The notes under the pieces are model-generated. The model was not told the origin of the DNA. It saw only the letters and a program-made list of their open reading frames with translations, and did no database searches. Source: Pseudotabrizicola sp. (GTDB taxonomy: Bacteria > Pseudomonadota > Alphaproteobacteria > Rhodobacterales > Rhodobacteraceae). From it: a DNA stretch of 64,000 bases. Below are positions 58,729 through 64,000 of the stretch, piece after piece. Location: the NCBI RefSeq assembly GCF_030656345.1, contig NZ_JAUSNR010000007.1:47365-111364 (forward strand), read 5' to 3'. A program made the position numbers and the translations under genes. Each line of letters starts with the position of its first letter. Positions within the stretch are counted from its first letter, which is position 1.

Positions 58729-60907
58729 AGCCTTCCCGATCCGACAAGAGGCCGCGCTATCACAGATGCCCGCTCAAAACGCGGCAAGCTGGGCGCGGGC
58801 TGGCTTCCCGGTGTTTCCTTGTGGGCCGAGCAAGCAACCCTTGACGCCGCACGGGTTCAAGGATGCGACCGCCGATCTGGGCGAAGTCGCAGCATTCTGG
58901 CAGGCGCACCCCAAGGCGCTCGTGGGCATCCCCACCGGGGGGGCAAGCGGGTTATTCGTGGTGGACCTCGACACCGACCGCGACACCGGCGAGGCCATAG
59001 GGGAGGCTTCCTTTGGCGCGCTGGGCCTGTCCTACTTGATCGGCAGCGTTCCGACCGTCGCAACCCCAAGCGGGGGGCGGCATCTGTATTTCCGTGCCTG
59101 CGGGGTTGGAAGCACCACCGGCAAACTAGGCCGGAAAATCGACACGCGGGGCGATGGTGGATACATCATTGCGCCCGGCTCTGTAACGCCGCTGGGGGCC
59201 TATCGGCTCTTGAACGGCTCAATCACCCCTGACGCCCTGACAAGCGTTCCTGCGGCCATTCTGGAACCCCTGCGGGGCAAGCCTTCAGACACCGCTGCAA
59301 CGCTGTTTCAGGTCGCCACAGAAGGCCACTATTCTTTTGTTGGCGACCGTCACAAGGCCGACCAGACCGAGGTGCAGGAAATCCTCTCCTACATCCCGCC
59401 AGACTGCGGGTATGACGAATGGTGCGGGGTGCTGATGGGCCTGCATGACCATTTCAGCGGATCGACTGCGGGCCTCGACCTTGCCGATGGATGGAGTGCG
59501 CAGGGGTCAAAGTATCAGCCTGGCGAACCCGCTGCAAAGTGGAACAGTTTCAAGGCTGGCGGCGGCAAGGGGTGGGGCAGCGTCTGCGAGTTGGCCCGGC
59601 AGAACGGGGCCGATCTGGCAGATATTGCTCGCCGCCACAGAGGGCGGCAGACAACGCCAATGTTTAGCGCGGCAGCGGGCCGAGGCGGCGGCATCGAGGC
59701 TGCGCCGAAGGCCGCTAGGTCAAAGCGACAAGACCGCGTGAAGTGGTGCGCCGATGTCGCCTGCACCATTTTGGAGGAAAGCCCCGACTGGGCGGAGGTG
59801 CTAGCGCATGATGAATTTACCGGGCTGGATATGCTCTTGAAGCCTATCCCCGGAACGACTGTGCCGCGCTCGACCTTTGCCGCCCGCCCCCTGACTGACA
59901 ACGATATCACGGCGGCGGTGCGTTGGTTTAACCGCAACGGCTTTCCCGATGCCACGAAGAACGGCACTGCGGACGCCCTTTTTCTGGTAGCGGGGCAAAA
60001 CATCATTTCCCCGGTGCGCCATTTCCTTGAGGGGCTGGCGTGGGATGGTGTTCACAGGGCGGGGGATTGGCTTACCCGGTATTGTGGCGCGGAACCTGCT
60101 GACCTGACCGCAAAGGTGGGCAAGGCTTGGCTGGTGGCGGCGGTGGCGCGGGCCTTGAGGCCCGGTTGCAAGGCCGATTGCGCATTAGTGCTGGAAGGCA
60201 GACAGGGGGCCGGAAAGTCATCCATCCTGCGCGCCTTGGCCGGGGATGACTGGTTTAGCGATAGCCTGCGCGACATGCACGGCAAGGATGCCAGCGCTGC
60301 GCTGCGAGGCAAATGGATTATCGAATTGCCGGAACTGTCGGCAATGCGCCGATCCGACACCGAAGCCGTCAAAGCATTCCTGAGCCGCACCGAAGAACGC
60401 TACCGCCCCGCCTATGGCCGCACAGAGGTTATCGAACCCCGGCGGTGCATCTTTGCCGGAACCACCAACCGCAATGATTACCTGACCGATGACACAGGGG
60501 GGCGGCGGTTCTGGCCGGTTGTGGTGGGTGCGGTGGATCTGGATGGCCTGACCCGCGACCGGGAACAACTCTGGGCCGAAGCTGTGGCGTTGTATCAGGC
60601 CGGGGAACGCTGGTGGCTCGACCGTGCAGACGAAGGCACAGCAGCGGCAGTGGTGGCGACACGGGCGGCGGATGACCCTTGGGCGGCTGATGTGCTGCGC
60701 GTAGTCGATGGCCTGTCAGAGGTAAGCACCCGCGATGTGTTTCAGCTTTTGGAAATCCCGTTGGATCGACGCAACAAGGCCGACGCCATGCGGATTACCG
60801 GCATCATCACCCGCGCGGGCTGGGCACGTTCTGGCAAGTTTACGAGCGGGCCGAGCCGTGACCTGTCGCGGTTCCTGCCACCGGGGGGGGCGGCAAGCCA
60901 TGTATGA
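58721..60907 (+). CDS. Bifunctional prim-pol primase / VapE-type superfamily 3 helicase-like protein
   Basis: N: FVVDLDTDRDTGEAI, VATPSGGRHLYFRA, GGYIIAPGS; C: VLEGRQGAGKSSILRALAGDDWFSDSLRDMHGKDASAALRGKWIIELPELSAMRRSDTEAVKAFLSR, FAGTTNRNDYLTDDTGGRRFWPV. Confidence 0.92.
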   Translation: MGEAFPIRQEAALSQMPAQNAASWARAGFPVFPCGPSKQPLTPHGFKDATADLGEVAAFWQAHPKALVGIPTGGASGLFVVDLDTDRDTGEAIGEASFGALGLSYLIGSVPTVATPSGGRHLYFRACGVGSTTGKLGRKIDTRGDGGYIIAPGSVTPLGAYRLLNGSITPDALTSVPAAILEPLRGKPSDTAATLFQVATEGHYSFVGDRHKADQTEVQEILSYIPPDCGYDEWCGVLMGLHDHFSGSTAGLDLADGWSAQGSKYQPGEPAAKWNSFKAGGGKGWGSVCELARQNGADLADIARRHRGRQTTPMFSAAAGRGGGIEAAPKAARSKRQDRVKWCADVACTILEESPDWAEVLAHDEFTGLDMLLKPIPGTTVPRSTFAARPLTDNDITAAVRWFNRNGFPDATKNGTADALFLVAGQNIISPVRHFLEGLAWDGVHRAGDWLTRYCGAEPADLTAKVGKAWLVAAVARALRPGCKADCALVLEGRQGAGKSSILRALAGDDWFSDSLRDMHGKDASAALRGKWIIELPELSAMRRSDTEAVKAFLSRTEERYRPAYGRTEVIEPRRCIFAGTTNRNDYLTDDTGGRRFWPVVVGAVDLDGLTRDREQLWAEAVALYQAGERWWLDRADEGTAAAVVATRAADDPWAADVLRVVDGLSEVSTRDVFQLLEIPLDRRNKADAMRITGIITRAGWARSGKFTSGPSRDLSRFLPPGGAASHV

Positions 60908-60909
60908 GA

Positions 60910-61142
60910 GCGGAACCTTGTGCGGAACCTCATGCGGAACCTGCCCTGAAAAACCCTGTAAAAACAGACATACCCCGCAAATGCGGAACCTCGCGGAACC
61001 TTTTCCCACACATTTCACCAGAACATCTAACCAACTGAAAATAATGAGGTAATCGGGTATATGTCTGTTCCGCAGGTTCCGCACTTAAGGGGGTTTGGTG
61101 GTTCTGGACGAAATGTATGGAAAAAGGTTCCGCAGGTTCCGC
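60910..61142. repeat. Iteron-like array: five GCGGAACCT (forward) and four inverted (A/C)GGTTCCGC-type units around an AT-rich core
   Basis: Forward units at 60910, 60922, 60934, 60983, 60993; inverted units at 61065 (CTGTTCCGC), 61074, 61125, 61134; long inverted repeat 60983-61024 / 61101-61142. Confidence 0.85.
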
Positions 61143-61184
61143 ACTCCCAGACGCAGGCACGTTCAAAACAGAAGGAAAGCGACC

Positions 61185-62876
61185 ATGACGACCGAAGAAA
61201 AGCGACAGGATCTCATAAGACAACAGCAGGCGGCAATTGCTCGCGCGGAGAGACGCATCGCCACACAACAGACGCAAGGCGGCGGCGGGGGCATTGACTA
61301 CGATGCTCTTGCGGAGAAAGCGCTGGCTGCGCGTAAAGCCCAGCCCGCAGGTACAGCGGTTAACCCGTTTGCGGAGTTTGCGCCTAAGCCCAACCCGTTT
61401 GCAAAGTTCGCACCCGAGAGTCCCATCTCCGGTCAGAGCATGAATCCGGAACAGATAGCCGCGCGCGCCCGCGCGCGCCGTAGGCTCGCTGAGCAACAAG
61501 CACAGGCGCAGGCACTGGAAGGCCCAAGCGTCTCCAGTGTGGCGGGAAACTTTGGAGCGGGAACGCAAACTGGCATCGCGCAAATGGCTGGCTTCCCAGT
61601 CGATGCCGTCACCGGCGCAATCAATGGCGTGGGCGAGATGACAGGCATGTGGGGGCCGATTGAAAGCCCATTGGGCGGTTCCGCCAGCATAGACGCTGCG
61701 CTACAGCCCTTTCGGGCGAACATCCCTGAACCACAGAACACCACAGAGCGCATGGCACGGCGCGTAGGAGAGGAAGTAGGGGCGTCGGTTGTCGCTGCGC
61801 CCGTGGCAATGGGCAGCGCCGCTGTACGGGCTGCTCCGGGCTTGTTCGCGGGCACTGAGGCGGCGTCTGCCATCGGTTCGGGCGCGGGAGCGGCAATTGC
61901 CAATGAGATTGCGCCTGGCAGCACGACTGCGGAAATCGTCGGGCTCCTTGCTGGTGGCGTTCCTGCGGGCTATGCGGCGGGCCGCGCGCTGGGTGCCAAC
62001 GGATCAGATGCTGTGGTGCGCGGTGGGATTGAAGACCAACGTATGATGGCAGCGGACGCATATGCGCCCGTGCGGGCAGACACTCGGGTTCTGCCTCAAG
62101 ATTCAGTTGATAACTTTGCGCTGGGCATTTCAAACCGGATGAGTGCGGAACGGATCAACTCCCGCCTGCAGCCGTCATCGTCTGCGGTTCTTGATGCAAT
62201 TGTGGCTGATACTGCAAACCCCATGCGGATTGAGGATATTGAAAACCTGCGTCGCCTGACTGAGAGCAGTATTCCTGGCACCGCTGCGCCAGCGGATCGT
62301 CGCCTTGCTGGCATCATGAAAAGCGAAATCACCGACTACCTGAACAACTTGAACGATCCGATAGCCGATAGCTTGCGAGAAGGCCGGGACGCGCATCGCC
62401 GCGCAACAGCGGCGCAATCCATTGATGACGCTTCCACAAAAGCGGTGCGGCGCGCTGCCAGCACAGGAAGTGGCGGAAATGAAATCAACGCCATGCGGCA
62501 AAATCTGCGCAGCATTCTGGACAACCCGCGCAAAGCTCGATCCTTCAAGCCGGAAGAACTGGCCTTGATGGAGCAAGTCGTTCGCGGAACAGGCGGGCAA
62601 AATGCCCTGCGCAGCCTTTCGCGCCTCGCCCCGACCAGTGGCGGGCTTTCGGCCATGCTTGGCGTCGGGGGCGTGATGGCAAGCCCTGCCGTGGCGCTAC
62701 CAATCATGGCCATAACTGAACTGGCAAAGGCTGGGGGGGAGCGGTCAACACGCAGGGTTGTTGACGCGCTTATGCAGAGCATAGCCCCTGACCGAGTGCT
62801 GAAAACCGGCGAGACAGGTATAAACTCGGTTGTCAGAGCCTTGCTGGCAGGCCGCGCTATTGCTGGGGGCGAGTGA
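61185..62876 (+). CDS. Hypothetical Ala/Gly-rich protein, possible phage internal/ejection protein
   Basis: Coiled N-terminus, NPFAEFAPKPNPFAKFAPES repeat, hydrophobic Gly/Ala helices, long helical C-terminus. Confidence 0.55.
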   Translation: MTTEEKRQDLIRQQQAAIARAERRIATQQTQGGGGGIDYDALAEKALAARKAQPAGTAVNPFAEFAPKPNPFAKFAPESPISGQSMNPEQIAARARARRRLAEQQAQAQALEGPSVSSVAGNFGAGTQTGIAQMAGFPVDAVTGAINGVGEMTGMWGPIESPLGGSASIDAALQPFRANIPEPQNTTERMARRVGEEVGASVVAAPVAMGSAAVRAAPGLFAGTEAASAIGSGAGAAIANEIAPGSTTAEIVGLLAGGVPAGYAAGRALGANGSDAVVRGGIEDQRMMAADAYAPVRADTRVLPQDSVDNFALGISNRMSAERINSRLQPSSSAVLDAIVADTANPMRIEDIENLRRLTESSIPGTAAPADRRLAGIMKSEITDYLNNLNDPIADSLREGRDAHRRATAAQSIDDASTKAVRRAASTGSGGNEINAMRQNLRSILDNPRKARSFKPEELALMEQVVRGTGGQNALRSLSRLAPTSGGLSAMLGVGGVMASPAVALPIMAITELAKAGGERSTRRVVDALMQSIAPDRVLKTGETGINSVVRALLAGRAIAGGE

Positions 62877-62877
62877 C

Positions 62878-63576
62878 ATGGCATTGCCGAAGAAAAGTCC
62901 CCAACGAGAAAAGAAACTCGCGCCTTTTACCCCATCCCCAACACTTATGGGCGGGGCAGACATCAAGCCCGAACAAGATGAAGCCGTTTTTGATGGGTTG
63001 ACCGAGGCCGAAAGAGAAAAGGTCAAACAAACGCTTGCGAAAGCTCGCGCACGAACCAATGGCCCGCCAATGGGTCTGAAGATGGAAGATGGCGTTCTAA
63101 ACGTCTTGCACAGGGCATCACACAACGAAGCCGCGACGGGTTTATTGTTGATGGCCGATCTGGGGACAGCAGACCCCCATTTTCACGCCGGCGTCACAGG
63201 ACAGGTTGCGACTCTGGGCTCACATGGCAAAAAGCTGGACGAAGTTAACAGCAACTTTGTCTTGTCGGTCGTCAGAGCAGTTGAACCGCGCGACGAGTTG
63301 GAAGCCATGCTCGCTGTCCAAATGGGTGCTATCCATGCAGCCACAATGATGATGGCGCGAAAGTTCAACCATGTTGACACCATCCCCCAGCAAGACGCGG
63401 CAGAACGGGCCTTGAACAAGCTGGCGCGCACCTATGCCATGCAGATGGAAGCCCTGAAACGATACCGCACTGGGGGGCAGCAAAAGGTGACGGTGGAGCA
63501 TGTGACGGTTAACGCGGGCGGGCAGGCGATTGTCGGGGCTGTCGCGCATGGGGTGGGGGGGCAGCATGAAAAGTGA
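62878..63576 (+). CDS. Phage/satellite-associated hypothetical protein
   Basis: QQKVTVEHVTVNAGGQAIVGAV C-terminal motif, paired with the following HGG-type protein. Confidence 0.65.
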   Translation: MALPKKSPQREKKLAPFTPSPTLMGGADIKPEQDEAVFDGLTEAEREKVKQTLAKARARTNGPPMGLKMEDGVLNVLHRASHNEAATGLLLMADLGTADPHFHAGVTGQVATLGSHGKKLDEVNSNFVLSVVRAVEPRDELEAMLAVQMGAIHAATMMMARKFNHVDTIPQQDAAERALNKLARTYAMQMEALKRYRTGGQQKVTVEHVTVNAGGQAIVGAVAHGVGGQHEK

Positions 63577-63838
63577 CGATAACCCCATGCACCCCGCACA
63601 AAGGCTGATGGATGCGCCCAGATGCTGTGCGAGGTCGAAGCGCAGCGGGGAACCATGTAAGGCCCCAGCGGTCAAAGGCTGGGATGTGTGCCGGATGCAT
63701 GGCGCGGGTGGCGGTGCGCCTGCAGGCGAGGGCCACGGCATGTGGCGGCACGGTGGACGAACTAAGCAGAGCGACGATATCCGGTTGATAACACAAACTG
63801 CGGGGCGCTGGGCAAAGTGGCTGGGGCAGATGGCTTAG
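63566..63838 (+). CDS. Small phage-associated protein with Cys/His-Gly motif
   Basis: CCARSKRSGEPCKAPAVKGWDVCRMHGAGGGAPAGEGHGMWRHGGRT; overlaps upstream ORF. Confidence 0.65.
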   Translation: MKSDDNPMHPAQRLMDAPRCCARSKRSGEPCKAPAVKGWDVCRMHGAGGGAPAGEGHGMWRHGGRTKQSDDIRLITQTAGRWAKWLGQMA

Positions 63839-64000
63839 CGGCCAAGGGGTGTCGTTCTAACCGACATTCCCCAAGTGGCCTGCCGCTTGACTTCAAGATC
63901 GCCTGATTTTGCTCGCTGGGCAAGCGTTCTTCGCCCCGAGCGGTGTCTGTCGTCGCGCAAACGGCCGAAGTCGGGTGGATCAAGCCTCGAACCCGCAGCA

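Noticed and set aside
60735-61052. Small ORF through the iteron region (MYESGTLCGTSCGTCPEKPCKNRHTPQ...)
   Set aside because: Mostly repeat-derived translation overlapping the primase end; no coding signal

Overview
High-GC alphaproteobacterial chromosome segment; protein families and the dispersed intergenic repeat suggest Rhodobacterales/Rhodobacteraceae. All family names are from reading the translations, with no database search. Left part (1-26 kb) is mostly housekeeping: capsule-export ABC genes, tRNA-Glu, recJ, glpX, hom, a TadE/TadG-like pilus trio, glutamate dehydrogenase, the soxBDAG sarcosine oxidase operon, thyX, an AT-richer HNH gene, a ParA-type ATPase and uvrB. The middle (26.3-54 kb) is a large catabolic/transport region next to an IS5-type transposase remnant. 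It has a Liv-type ABC importer whose second ATPase is fused to a Tm-1-like/UPF0261 domain, a PEP-hydrolase-like TIM barrel, a 979-aa SPFH protein with a long 11-residue repeat, tandem SRPBCC proteins, a molybdenum hydroxylase with a split large subunit, CoxD/CoxE-like maturation genes, three unrelated lactonase-type hydrolases and a gluconate operon behind a perfect 28-bp palindrome. The right end (55.5-64 kb) is the start of an integrated satellite-like element (integrase, AlpA-like regulator, primase/VapE helicase). It carries an iteron-like inverted-repeat array with an AT-rich core that looks like a replication origin. Its left junction holds what appears to be a tRNA-Ser 3' end.
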